From Proteromonas lacertae (taxonomy: Eukaryota > Sar > Bigyra > Opalinata > Proteromonadidae): a stretch of DNA of 64,000 nucleotides. Location: the NCBI GenBank assembly GCA_002245135.1, contig NGBS01001185.1, positions 1 to 64,000 of the forward strand, in the 5' to 3' direction. Positions 1-11,714 of the stretch are shown piece by piece. The number at the start of each line of letters is the position of its first letter. The stretch's first letter is position 1. The notes under the pieces were generated by a model, which worked only from the letters and a program-made list of their open reading frames with translations, did not search any database and was not told the DNA's origin. The translations under genes and the position numbers were made by a program.

Positions 1-461
1 ATGTCTTTTGGTTGTTTTGAGGAGGAGGCATTTCATTTATTTCATTATTCTGTTTTATCTCTTCTTTTACATTTCCTTTGTTATTCACTTCTGTTTCATT
101 TTGTGGGTATTTTTTTTTTTGTTGATTTTTGCACGTCTGAATCATGTTCAGGTAAAAACACTATGCATTTATAAAGTAAGTAAAATTATACAATTTGCCT
201 TCTCTTCAGTTTCCTCAGCAAAACACTCGGACCAAATTTCTTTTGACCATGCTTCCACTAATTAAATAATATATATAAATTATACTAACGATTTTGTAGA
301 TTTATTAGATTTTTCTGGAGTTGATGCGGTTTCTTCATCACTTTTAGTTTCAGATGCAGGTACTGATATTTTTATTTTGTCCAGTTGCTTCAATTTATCT
401 TTATTCTGTTCCTTCCACGATATCAATTTCTTTTGATTCTTTTTGAATTTTTCTAGTAGAT
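1..461 (-). CDS. 3' exons of an unrecognised gene (partial)
   Basis: Read on the minus strand, three exons join in frame once two short introns are removed. The first visible exon begins after an ATTAATAG acceptor near 461 and encodes a Lys-rich segment starting DLLEKFKKNQKKLISWKEQ, followed by a Ser/Thr/Glu-rich stretch. Candidate introns of 28 and 31 nt, both starting GTATAA, follow near 284-257 and 187-157. The last exon, very rich in Lys, Asn and Gln, stays open to the window edge. I recognise no domain and the upstream exon is not resolved. The charged, low-complexity composition limits confidence. A plus-strand ORF over the same bases is a Phe/Leu-rich shadow. Confidence 0.4.
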
Positions 462-709
462 CCTATTAATATATATTTCAATTCAATCTATACAGCATTT
501 TTACACTTTTGCGCCACAAGCATGGGGATTCTTCTACTTTCTATCATATATAATTATTCTAATAGAGTTAGTATACTTGACTCAGATCCTGCCTTTTTTT
601 TTTTTTGATGTTGTATTTGTTTACTGCATATTAGAAGCACTGTTGTTAATCAGTCAGTTGGAATGAATATATTGGAAAGCTTGAATTTATCATAATCTTA
701 ATATTTCAT

Positions 710-893
710 GTTATAATAAGCAATTTCAATTTATATATGTATGATATTAATATCTTATTTGTATATCTGGATGTAGTGAACATTATTTTCTTGTAAACAG
801 TATAATTATGAAAATAAGAACGTAGCTAATAATCCATGAGTTAACATAATATTTACATGTTATCAATTAATTTCATTTATCCCTTTTGAAGTA
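710..893. repeat. Dispersed non-coding repeat, copy 1 (truncated)
   Basis: This stretch resembles 2325-2660 and 32455-32790. Shared blocks in order are ATGTAATATTAATAT-like, TTGTATxxxTATGTAGT, AACATTAT, a CTTGTAA block, a GAAAATAAGA block, and CAATTAATTT followed by CCCTTT. It ends where the TA-flanked inverted-repeat element begins at 892. No coding capacity is visible. Confidence 0.55.
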
Positions 894-1821
894 CCGTGAA
901 ATCACTAATTAAGTTCAAATATTTGAATTTTGAATAAATGGTATTTTATTTTCTGAACCAAAACCTTTTGAAATTGAATCAGAAAAGAAGTGAATTAAAA
1001 TGGGTTAAGAAAATAATTATCAAATTGGTTCAAATTTTTTGCACACATTTTTTAATTTTCTTTCATATTTGAATAAGTAGATAATTTTTTACCTTTTGAA
1101 TAAATACTAAATAATCATTATATTATGCCGATTCTTAACACTTTTTTAGTATATGTAATGAGAAAGAATTGTATAAAGATTTTGTTTGGTATGAATGTGT
1201 CTATGCTTAACTATTCTACTATTATTATTATGTTTATTTCATATCTATATACACATATCACATAGTAAATATTCTATTATCTATTTCTATAGCTTAAAAA
1301 ATTTGAAAAAAATACATCCATCTCCTCCAACACTTACATATACATACATATTACATATACATTGCATTAATATGATATATTTACATATCCAATCATTTTC
1401 TTTATCAAACAATTATGAAAATTTACTTCTCTACCTAATCACTTCTCACCTATCTTCATTCAAATTAATTTTCACAATATTTTGATAGTTTCATAATTCT
1501 GTAGAAATGGGTTCACTTTAGTCACTATATGCTTTATTATAATTGCATTGCTATTTTGACATTGTCACAATAATAATATCCATCCTATTTCAAGTAAAAA
1601 CCTACAACAAAAATAACAACATTATTTATGTAACGAATATATTTTCAGAAACATAAAAGCTATTAAAAGCTATTGATATACATCAATATACATATAAAAA
1701 ATGTTTAGAATACAGTTGAAAGATATCTCATTTATATGTTATCTAGCTGTCATAAAAAATAAACTGTCATAAAAAAAAGAAACAGATATTTCAAATGAAC
1801 TTAATTAGTGACTTCACGGTA
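892..1821. mobile_element. Non-autonomous TIR element flanked by TA (mariner-type MITE-like)
   Basis: The left end CCGTGAAATCACTAATTAAG (from 894) is matched on the opposite strand at the right end (to 1819) as CCGTGAAGTCACTAATTAAG, with the match running on a few bases to give an inverted repeat of about 24 bp with one mismatch. A TA dinucleotide lies directly outside each end (892-893 and 1820-1821), as expected for a Tc1/mariner target duplication. The 926-bp interior is AT-rich with no credible gene. TA is common in this DNA, so the inverted repeat is the stronger evidence. Confidence 0.6.
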
Positions 1822-2324
1822 ACTTTAACCATTTAGGGATGTTCCAAATTCGAAATAAAAATGATCCGTTTTATATTATGAAACGAATATTTATTTAATG
1901 AGCAAATTCCGAGTGCATTTTTTTCTTTTTTCTTTTTTTTCTCGACACCTAATAAGAATTAGAAAATAAAAATTTCACAGAATATGAATAATAGTATGCA
2001 CTTTATGAAAATTGAGATAGTTTCGCAATTACCTAACATAGGTAATTATTCGAATTATTGAGTTATATTTAATTATATTTTGTACACAATATAATGATTA
2101 CATAAATTTTGATTTGACAAATTTTTAGCTCAAAACTCTGTTTCTATCGTTCAGAAAATAAAGTAAAAATTTTCAAATATTCAAGCTGTTTGAGCTAAGG
2201 AATTGCTTTTTTGGCTAGTTCAGACGAAGGAGGAAGTAAAATTGAATGAAACTTTCTAAATGGCGTTGAAATCATATTTATTAATTTTTGGTATATATAT
2301 TGTTTAAGAAGGAGGTAGATGGTA
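1822..2324. other. AT-rich intergenic DNA
   Basis: I see no gene, RNA or clear repeat here. It contains homopolymer T runs and short direct repeats only. Confidence 0.5.
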
Positions 2325-2660
2325 TTTAATATTTTATGTAATAAGAAGTATTTTTACTTTTTATAAATGTAATATTAATATTTTATTTATATATTTGTAT
2401 GTAGTTAACATTATATCTTTGTAATGCAATTAAATTATGGAAATAAGACTGTAACTATATTTAAGTAATTCATAGAGGTTAATAATAATATATAATATAT
2501 CAACATATCTAATATTTTCAATTAATTTTGTTGTCCCTTTAGAAGCAATGCTATTTATTTAATTATGTAGTATGTATATAAATGTATAATTTAGATAAGT
2601 TAAATAGACAATTCTTACACAAAATTCTATTTATTAGAAAAAAAAATGTGTTATAACAAC
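2325..2660. repeat. Dispersed non-coding repeat, copy 2
   Basis: Same block order as the copy at 32455-32790, including the later blocks AAGCAATGCTAT, TAATTATGTAGTATGTATA, a TAAATAGACAATT block and a terminal TTAGAAAAAA block. It lies about 220 bp beyond the 3' end of pseudokinase-LRR copy 0. The copy at 32455 likewise lies about 210 bp beyond the 3' end of copy B, so the repeat probably travelled as 3'-flanking DNA of these genes. Confidence 0.6.
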
Positions 2661-2785
2661 TTAATATCTCTTATCAACAACAGTATAAACAACATATGTT
2701 ATATTTGTGAAAAACTAATTTCAAAAAAGGACCTTACAAGTTAGGTTATATTGAGGATAAATTCGATTTCACAGAAGGAGGCAAT

Positions 2786-2807
2786 ACAGAAAGGATGTCC
2801 TTTCTGT
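2786..2807. terminator. Perfect 10-bp stem hairpin downstream of copy 0
   Basis: ACAGAAAGGA is followed after TG by its exact complement TCCTTTCTGT. It lies about 80 bp past the stop of the minus-strand gene. A role in mRNA 3'-end formation is only a guess; the perfect stem is what is seen. Confidence 0.3.
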
Positions 2808-2885
2808 AATTCAGGCTGTATTTATGAAAAACTAAAAGCCAGACATAATAAACTCTAATAATAATAATAATAATAGGTAATATAA

Positions 2886-5800
2886 TTATTTAATATTTAA
2901 GAATTCTTTTGACAAATCTTTCTTTTCTTCTTCATTTATTCCATCTAATTCGATTTTTCCTATTGATGAAAATGTTTTTAAAAATGATTTTAATTCTGAT
3001 CTATTTATACTCTCCTGTATTGTAATAGACAATTCATTTAAGCAATCAAAAACTTCTTTGCTCTTTTCCATTTCTGCTAATCCTTTTTTATTTAATATAT
3101 TTCCTGACAAATTTATCGCTTCTAATGGTTGATATTCTTTTAATCTCTTTATTAAGGTTGTTAATCCTTTTTTTGTCATTCCAACATCTATTAAATTATA
3201 TTTACATTTAGAATATACTTGATAAGTTTAATGATATTGGGATATTTTTACTAGTCTTTTCTACAAATATATCTAAAAATTTGCAGATTATATCTATCCC
3301 TTCATCTTTAATTTCATTATTATATATAGAAATATGTTTAACTTCTTTTTGTAAAGAATCGGTTAATTCTTTTAATGCATTATGATCAATTTTATTGTTT
3401 GATAAATCAACTTCCCATGATTTGATTGATTTAAATATCTTAATATGAGAACCATTGAGATTGCAATCTATTTCATTATATACATACATATTTATACTAG
3501 ATAAATCAACAGAATATGTATTCTTTTTATTATAATACTCTAAAAGCCTTCTCCATTCTTCAAATGTCCATGAAGGATTTTTAAATTGAATGAATGTAAT
3601 ACTTTCTAATGATTTATCACAAATTAACTGTAATGTATTAGTGCTAATATTATTTCCATTCAGGTTAATTAAATAACATTCATTAAGTGAATCTAATTTA
3701 TTTGTTAAAGATATTACACTTTCATCATCTATAGAGGTATTACACAAATCCATTTCATCATCATTTATCATTTCTAAATTGTTTTCTAATAACTTAAATC
3801 CAGCATTACCAATTGGATTATCTATAATATAAACATAATATTAATATATACTATGAATCAATAACTTGTCTATTCTATTGTTTTCTTTATATAGTTTATC
3901 AAATATTCTATTCCATTTGAATCTATATTATTTTCGCTTATATCGAGACACTTGATATTTCCATTAACATTATTCAAACCATCCACTAAATATTTCAAAC
4001 CAATTGAAGATAAACCCATCTCTATTACATTTAGATCTAAAAATGATTATACTTGAACAACCTATCCTATTTTCTTCATCTTTTAATAAACTTAAATAAG
4101 GAGATAATAATTTCAATCCTGCATCTCCTATTTCATTTCCGTATAATTTAAGATATTCAAGATTTGAGAACAAAGATATATTGTTTAATAATCTTTCAAT
4201 ACCTAAATTTGTTAGTTTATTATCTAAGTAATTATATGCATTAAATAATACTTCTCAAATCTAATTTTCTTATATCTTTTAACTCTTTACTTCTCAAAGA
4301 AACGAAATCTTTTATATAATCATCATCAATAAGGGAATCATTCAGATATAATTCTTTATTATTTATATATTTAATCAATTCAGGAAGGTCTTTATCTACC
4401 AGCAGTGTCTGTTTTCTTCCATTAAGACTAAATTCTATCTTGGAAATATCAAATTTGGAAAATAAGAATTTTAATCCAGTAGAATTGATATTACTATTGT
4501 ACGAAACAATGATTCTGCTAAAATTTGAATGTTTAGATGCTAATTCTATCATCGACTCATTATCCAAATTCATTCTTTCAAGACTCAGTTCATTATTCTG
4601 GTTAATCAAAATACCTAATGATGGAGATAATAATTTCAATCCTTTTGAACCAATTGGATTATCTATTTTAATAATTATTAATATAAACAAAGAAGAAATA
4701 TACATTGAATATCTACATATTCTAATTTCATAAATGGAATAGAATGGACAAACGATTCAACAAAATAAGAAGTAAGATGACAACATGATAAATCTAACAT
4801 CTTTAAATTTGTTAATTGATTGAAATTTGAACCAAATAATGATTGATTTTTGATTGGAAGATCAATATCAACTAAAGATATGAAAGTAATTAGAATTATA
4901 CAATATTCCATTTTTATTGGATTGATAAATCTTGTGATTTTGAATAAATAATTTATACCTTCGTCACAACAACAAAGACATGCGAGTCAATTGATATTTT
5001 TTCAAAATCACTTCCATTAACTTCCATATTAAATATCATTTCATCTAAATAACATTCTTTTCTACATTTATGATTCACTTGGAATGTCAGTTTATCTTTT
5101 ATTGAATTATCTTTTTTGCATAATTTCATCATTAATAATATTGATAATATTCTTTCATTCGGCTTACTATTGTATGATTCTATTAAATCATCTCGAATTT
5201 CTTCATATTTATTGTTTCGTGTATAATACTTTGATTGAACATCAACAAACCGTGATATTTCTATTATATAATCATTATTGAATAATATCTCTTTTCTTTC
5301 TTTACACATCATTATTTCATTCTCACTATCTTTCATCATTTCACTCATCTTTATCATTTCTTTTCTTAACTCAGTTAAACTCAATCTATCCTCACTCTTC
5401 ACTTTTAACATTCTTTCTATCATTTCTTTCATCTTATCATCACACTCTACATCAATACAGTATTTACATCTCAGAATATTATTTAGGGTTTTATTCATAT
5501 TATTATCTTCATTGAATGGTAATTTCTTACAAATCATTTCATAAAGTATACAGCCAATTGACCAAATCACACTTCTCTCATTACTTCCAACCCATTCAAT
5601 TCTTCAGGACTTTTAAAGCACATATCATATAATCCCATATCTTCATTCTTTCTCAAAACTATTCAAGAGTAAATCACATAACTTTATATTTTTATCATCA
5701 TCTTCATATACTATGTTACTACTCTTTAAATTACCAACAACTATATCATATTCACTCAATATCTTCATGATATGACATAATGAACATATTATGCCACATA

Positions 5801-6171
5801 TATCACCTTCTGATAAGGACTTACTCTTGATCATCTCTTCTAAATCTCTTACGTAATATTTTCGAGATATTACCATATATTCACCATCATTATTTATTTG
5901 AACATCATAAGGACAAAAGAAGGAACTACAACAATCTAACAACAACGATTGATTTCATAGAATTTTAATATCTTCTTTTCTTCTACTTCAGTAACATCTA
6001 TAATTTTCATCATCTTAGATTCACTATAATGCTCTACAACCGAATCTATTTCACGAACATTCCTTGTCTTTTTATATCTAATCTATAAAAATAAATTAAC
6101 TAAAATACTTGAGTATTAACCGGTAATATTGAAGAGAGGTTTGTATTTAAAAATGAAATAAAATTAATCAT
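2886..6171 (-). pseudogene. Pseudokinase-LRR copy 0 (decayed)
   Basis: Same architecture as copies A and C. A 21-codon first exon starts at ATG 6171 (MINFISFLN...) and is followed by a 26-nt intron (6083-6108). Then come a degenerate kinase N-lobe, a kinase C-lobe (WSIGCILYEM near 5560) and ribonuclease-inhibitor-type leucine-rich repeats with motifs such as NPIGSKGLKLL. Introns fall inside the repeats, for example before AT-AAT-CCA near 4662. Against the paralogues at least four single-base indels break the frame: near 5950 (LLLDCC segment), near 5645 (one extra T), near 5590 (a base missing after LE) and near 4975 (Cys-rich CLCCCDEG segment). The kinase loop reads VVGNLKSSN, so the catalytic Asp is absent. 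Sequencing error could explain one indel but hardly all. Confidence 0.75.
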
Positions 6172-6324
6172 TCTTAGTAACGATATTTGTTTCAAAATAT
6201 TAATTCGTTTCAACTCCTTTTTTTCATTTTCTTATGTAGAAAAAAATACAGTAATAATGTATCCATAAAATAACCAAGTTGAATAATCACCACATAAGTG
6301 AATATGTTTTAATAAATCGAATAG

Positions 6325-7257
6325 ATGATAAAAGATGATTTGCTGTTGATGAATAGTATAAAAGAGAAAGCAGTAGAATATTTGAAGATAGAGAATATGT
6401 TAGAAGACAAAGAATTAACAGATCCTTCAAGTGAATATTATAATAAACCTGAAGAATATGGAATGAAAAAATTTGCATTTTATTTATGTGAAGAATGTAA
6501 AAAGCCATATTATGCTGGATTAGCTGCTTGTGGAGATGGAAATGTACAACAACAACAACCTCCACCACAACAACAATTTCCATTTCGAAGACATCCAGGA
6601 AGAAAAAGATATCCTAAAAGACCTGCAATTAGAAATCTTCCACCTCCACCTCCACCACCACCTCCTCCTTCAGGAAGACATCTTCCCCTTCCACCAGAAA
6701 TGAATATACCTCAACCACTTCCACTTCCACCTCCAGTTCAAAATGATTATGATTATGATTATGATTATGATGAGTATGAAGAAGAATCTGATGATGATGA
6801 TGCTGATATTTTTGGTTTTAATCATCATGAACAAAGAATAGATATGAATATGATTATTCCAGATGTAAAAGTAGATGATAATAGAAAACTATGTAGTATG
6901 TTATATTCATGTTTATATTATATATTTTGAATAGATAAGTGTAGATATAAGAATTCAAAAATCAAACCATGTGATATTCATGGATTTGAATATGCAGTTT
7001 TTAAATGTCGATATTGTTGTAATCCAAGTGTTTGGTTTTGTTTTGGAACAACTCATTTTTGTGAAGAATGTCATAATATTCATAATGCAATACAGAATAA
7101 GGTATAGTATTGTTGATTATTATATAATTAGCCATTGAATGAACTTCCAAAATGTTTAGGTAAAGGTAAATGTCCAAGTGGTGGAAATCACCCACAAAAT
7201 GGAGTAGAACACTATTTAGGTTGTAGTGTATGTTTAGCAAATGCTGCAAAGATGTGA
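6325..7257 (+). pseudogene. Truncated copy of the RCR C-terminal half
   Basis: This copy begins in the middle of the parent gene at MIKDDLLLMNSIKEK and runs to the same TGA (7255-7257). Two introns are retained in the same places (GTATGTTATA near 6896 and GTATAGTATT near 7102). It keeps the tandem-cysteine region, including GLAACG and WFCFGTTHFC, but has no RING, so it lacks the E2-binding module. The initial ATG lies at the repeat boundary with unrelated DNA upstream. It might still be transcribed as a tandem-cysteine-only protein, but a dead fragment is more likely. Confidence 0.75.
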
Positions 7258-7468
7258 TTAAAATTAAAATAAATTATCTAATATTGGTTATATGCTACTT
7301 TTATTCTTTTACTGTAAAAAACATAACAAAAAACTAGTCATGTCATATTTAGAGAATTTAAGAAGACAGCTTAGTAGTGAACTAAGTATAATCGATATTC
7401 TATTGTATAAAACAGAAAAGGGGGATTGTGCAGATAAAGATCTGATATTAGCTCTTCAATATGGTATT
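6325..7468 (+). repeat. Left arm of a 1,144-bp inverted repeat
   Basis: The arm is almost identical to the reverse complement of 9106-10249; I noticed only a two-base difference (AGTGAAC versus AGTATAC near 7380). It carries the 3' part of the ligase at 9317-11496, its downstream gap and the first codons of the ligase at 7456-9234, all in reversed orientation. The spacer between the arms is 1,637 bp. Confidence 0.95.
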
Positions 7469-7510
7469 TCATCAACTGGAGGTTCTCCACATTCAGCCAA
7501 ACCAGCATAA
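7340..7510 (+). pseudogene. 5' fragment of the second ligase, inverted copy
   Basis: MSYLENLRRQLSS and the following residues match the N-terminus of the gene that starts at 9234. Homology stops at the arm boundary (7468), just inside what is intron 1 of the parent. The frame then runs through the antisense of that gene's own 3' end to a stop at 7510. It is a by-product of the inverted duplication. Confidence 0.8.
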
Positions 7511-9234
7511 TATGGTTTATGACATTCATCACATAAATAAAATGCAAATTTCTTTAAACCATATTCTTCAGGTTTATTATAAAATTCACTTGAAGGATTT
7601 GTCAATTCTTTATCATTCATCATATTTTCTACTTTTATATAACTCAAACAAGCTCTTTTCACTGTATCTAATAGTTTTAATTCAGGATGGATTATCTCAT
7701 TTATTGAAGGATGTTCCATTATTTTTCTACATTGAGGACATTCTAAATAACCAAATGATATTCGAATACCACTCCATTTATTCTTTATCTTTTCTATTAC
7801 ACAATTATAATGGAATATATGACCACATTTTAATATAATACAAGGAGAATCACTCAATCCTTCACTATAACAAATAGTACAATATTCATTTCCATCTATT
7901 TTATTACTATCACTACATTTAGGGTTGAAACAAGGAAGACAAGGTGAATGAAGAAGTCCACAACAATAATGACCACATTTAAGCTTCTTTTGACATCCAA
8001 TAACAAGTTTATTATAACAATCTTCATCACTACAAACATCACAGTTTCTTATTGCATTGAGTTTCTTATGACAATATCTACATTTTTTGATTCTTAAAAA
8101 TACATTATATTCTTCACATGTTTTACCTAAATGGAATGGAATTTTACTACAATTTCTACACCATATTGTTCTATTGTTCATTATATATATATATATATAT
8201 ACTCACATTTACTACATCTTACTCTATATTTATCTCTAGCTTGAATTTGCTTTAATGTTATTACATTTCCTTCATCATCTTTTTCTCCTGTTATTTGTTT
8301 ATGCACTTCACCTACTTCAATCTATTCATTATATATAAAATAATGAAATATACATAAAATATCAATTTACAATTTGGACATTCAGCTAAATCTCCATTTT
8401 CTAATAATGGAGCTAAATTCATTTTCTTTTCATTCTTCTCAAATATATTTTTTAATTGTTTATCTCCATTACATTGCGATTGTATTAATTTAAATGGTTT
8501 ATTGCATTTTGGACATATATATTCACTACTTTCATTATTCTCTAATTCTAATATGAAATGTTTGAAACATTTCTTGCACATTATATGACCACATTGTAAC
8601 TCTACAGACTTAAGCGTTTGAGGTTCTTCAGCACGAATTGAACATAAAACAAACTCTTTATGAATGAATGAAACATTGAATAGGTTTGTTTCACTTTTCT
8701 GTGATTCAAGTTGTGATAATTTCTTTTCAATATAAGATTGATTAGCTTTCAACTCATTATCTGTAATTATTTCGCAATTAACAGCCCATTTGTCAAGCTG
8801 AAAGTAAAATATACAATAACCATCTGGACATTTATAGCCCATAGTTTCTAGGCCAATATTGCGTATATACTCTGATAAACACTCACTACAGAACACATGA
8901 TTACAATTCTATGTCATAATGCTGAAATAAATATACCAATTGTATTGTATTTATCGAATCAGCTATTTTATTACATATTGAACATCTAATATTCTCTCTA
9001 CATAAAAAAGTTGTTTTAATCACAGAATTATTATCTAGTGAGAATGATTCTACTGCATCACCTATCAATATATTTTTCAAATATACTGTTACCATTATTA
9101 TACTCAATACCATATTGAAGAGCTAATATCAGATCTTTATCTGCACAATCCCCCTTTTCTGTTTTATACAATAGAATATCGATTATACTTAGTATACTAC
9201 TAAGCTGTCTTCTTAAATTCTCTAAATATGACAT
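7456..9234 (-). CDS. RBR/RCR-type ubiquitin ligase 2, C-terminally truncated
   Basis: Five exons (9234-9111, 9061-8939, 8910-8354, 8321-8203, 8170-7456) with introns of 49, 28, 32 and 32 nt give 545 codons. Order: a RING (CSICNKIADS ... NCNHVFCSEC), a second Cys/His cluster (LQCGHIMCKKCFKHF), an IBR-like cluster ending WCRNCSKIPFHLGKTCEEY, then a MYCBP2-type RING (CTICYSEGLSDSP ... CGHIFHYNC ... ECPQCR) and the start of the tandem-cysteine domain (KPYYAGLAECG). At the inverted-repeat boundary the reading frame changes into flanking DNA and stops as IPY, so the region holding the second relay cysteine is lost. The gene may be inactive in RCR chemistry although its front half is intact. It starts 82 bp after the stop of ligase 1 on the same strand. 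Confidence 0.8.
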
Positions 9235-10249
9235 GACTAGTTTTTTGTTATGTTTTTTACAGTAAAAGAATAAAAGTAGCATATAACCAATATTAGATAA
9301 TTTATTTTAATTTTAATCACATCTTTGCAGCATTTGCTAAACATACACTACAACCTAAATAGTGTTCTACTCCATTTTGTGGGTGATTTCCACCACTTGG
9401 ACATTTACCTTTACCTAAACATTTTGGAAGTTCATTCAATGGCTAATTATATAATAATCAACAATACTATACCTTATTCTGTATTGCATTATGAATATTA
9501 TGACATTCTTCACAAAAATGAGTTGTTCCAAAACAAAACCAAACACTTGGATTACAACAATATCGACATTTAAAAACTGCATATTCAAATCCATGAATAT
9601 CACATGGTTTGATTTTTGAATTCTTATATCTACACTTATCTATTCAAAATATATAATATAAACATGAATATAACATACTACATAGTTTTCTATTATCATC
9701 TACTTTTACATCTGGAATAATCATATTCATATCTATTCTTTGTTCATGATGATTAAAACCAAAAATATCAGCATCATCATCATCAGATTCTTCTTCATAC
9801 TCATCATAATCATAATCATAATCATAATCATTTTGAACTGGAGGTGGAAGTGGAAGTGGTTGAGGTATATTCATTTCTGGTGGAAGGGGAAGATGTCTTC
9901 CTGAAGGAGGAGGTGGTGGTGGAGGTGGAGGTGGAAGATTTCTAATTGCAGGTCTTTTAGGATATCTTTTTCTTCCTGGATGTCTTCGAAATGGAAATTG
10001 TTGTTGTGGTGGAGGTTGTTGTTGTTGTACATTTCCATCTCCACAAGCAGCTAATCCAGCATAATATGGCTTTTTACATTCTTCACATAAATAAAATGCA
10101 AATTTTTTCATTCCATATTCTTCAGGTTTATTATAATATTCACTTGAAGGATCTGTTAATTCTTTGTCTTCTAACATATTCTCTATCTTCAAATATTCTA
10201 CTGCTTTCTCTTTTATACTATTCATCAACAGCAAATCATCTTTTATCAT
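9106..10249 (-). repeat. Right arm of the 1,144-bp inverted repeat
   Basis: This is the parental arm, because here the sequence is continuous with the complete ligase 1 upstream and with ligase 2 downstream. The outer edge lies within exon 4 of ligase 1 and the inner edge inside intron 1 of ligase 2. Confidence 0.95.
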
Positions 10250-11496
10250 ATCAGAAATACGCTCATGATTCATTATCTATTTCAATATACAAACATAATA
10301 TATATACTTTGTCACATAAAGGACAGTTCAAATATTTAAAGGAGATTCGATTGCCTGTCCAACGACTTTTTATTCGTTCGATTATACAATCATAATGAAA
10401 TATATGACCACATGCTAACTCTATACAAGGACTTTGACATAAACTTTCACTCCAACAAATATTACAAAAATCTTCACTAATACTTTCGATTGATGAGTCA
10501 ATATGATCTACACAGCCTTCCATCAAACAAGGAAGACATTTACTTTTATTTATTCCAAAACAACGATGACCACATTTCAATATCTTTTTACAGCATAAAT
10601 CATCTTTCTCTTTACATTCACTTCTTTCACAGATATCAATTTCACTTTCTTGATCTTCTAATATATTCTTACAATATCGACATTTTCTCATCTTTAAATA
10701 TTTATCATATTCTTCACATGTTTTACCTAAATGATATGGAATCACTTTACATTTTATACACCAATTCGTTCTATTATAAATAAAACATAAACAAATATTA
10801 TACTCACATCTTATACATCTAACTCTATATCGATCTCGATGTTGAATTGATTCTAAATTCATCACATTTCCTTCATTATCTGTCTCACCAGTTATTTCAT
10901 TATGAATTTCACCTTCTTCTAAGATAAAACAACATTTACATGTCTCATTAGGACAATAATACAATGTTTCATCAGGAAGTATTTGCTTTAGTTTGAATAA
11001 TTCATTCTCACTTAATTCTTCTTCTTTTAATACTCTATTTGAAACTAGCCATCTATCTAACTCAAATATTACATCACAATCTTTACAAGCACATTTATAA
11101 TCACTATGATTTAAACCAATCTCTTTTATATATTTAGATAAACATGATTTACAAAAACGATGTGAACAGTTCTATTAAACATACATTTCATAATAAAATA
11201 AATCATACAGGTAACTCCACTGCTTCACTTTCTTCTGGAATTGATTTACATATATTACATATAACAAGTCTTTTAACAAAATCTTCATCATTTTGATCAT
11301 CGGCTATATCTATCACTTCTTTACGTTCTTCAGAGCTTCTTTCATCCATATCACTTTCATCTGAATCATCAATAATTATGTAAGGAGGAGTTGTGTCTTT
11401 GATTGGCTTTTCTTCTTTATCTATTTCATCTATAGATAGCTGCAGAATACGTTGCTCATATTCATCTGTATCTATAACATTATCTACGCTATTCAT
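9317..11496 (-). CDS. RBR front fused to MYCBP2-type RING-Cys-relay ubiquitin ligase 1
   Basis: Six exons (11496-11209, 11171-10804, 10770-10308, 10276-9679, 9639-9473, 9442-9317; introns 30-39 nt) total exactly 670 codons. An acidic N-terminus precedes a RING (CNICKSIPEE ... NCSHRFCKSC) and an IBR-like cluster (YYCPNETCKCCF ... WCIKCKVIPYHLGKTCEEY). Next come a Cys-rich linker, a RING closely like that of MYCBP2 (CNICWSESLCQSP ... CGHIFHYDC ... RWTGNRISFKYLNCPLC) and a tandem-cysteine domain (KPYYAGLAACG, then KCRYCC, WFCFGTTHFC and LGCSVC). By recalled alignment, the Cys of GLAAC and the first Cys of FCFGTTHFC correspond to the two relay cysteines of MYCBP2. A Q/P-rich and DYDYDYDYDE insert of roughly 100 residues separates them. 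Predicted role: ubiquitin transfer through a thioester relay. Confidence 0.85.
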
Positions 11497-11714
11497 TTTA
11501 ATAATCGATTTTATGTAAATTTATATTTACATTGACATTTCAAATGACATAAATAAAAATTGATTATCAAGTTCTATATTTGTAGACAATTACTCATAAT
11601 ATCAAAATTTACTATTTACATTATTAACTAATACTTATAACACTCAGAAATTTAAATGAAATGAAAATGAGAATCAAGTTTTTCTCAAGCTAAACTGTTA
11701 TTTTTTTATTTTTC

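Noticed and set aside
8-265. Plus-strand ORF rich in Phe, Leu and Ile
   Set aside because: It is antisense to a better minus-strand exon chain with plausible introns and a Lys/Glu-rich product; the hydrophobic composition is that of a shadow frame.
1195-1485. 96-residue plus-strand ORF
   Set aside because: Leu/Ile/Tyr-rich translation of AT-rich DNA inside the inverted-repeat element; no homology or splice context.
892-1821. Ciliate-type internal eliminated sequence, because of the TA borders
   Set aside because: Nothing else suggests a ciliate, the ends do not match the ciliate border consensus, and mariner-type insertion explains TA equally well.
2886-6171. Programmed ribosomal frameshifting in copy 0
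   Set aside because: The indels are at different places in each paralogue, without a common slippery site, and intact members read through in frame.
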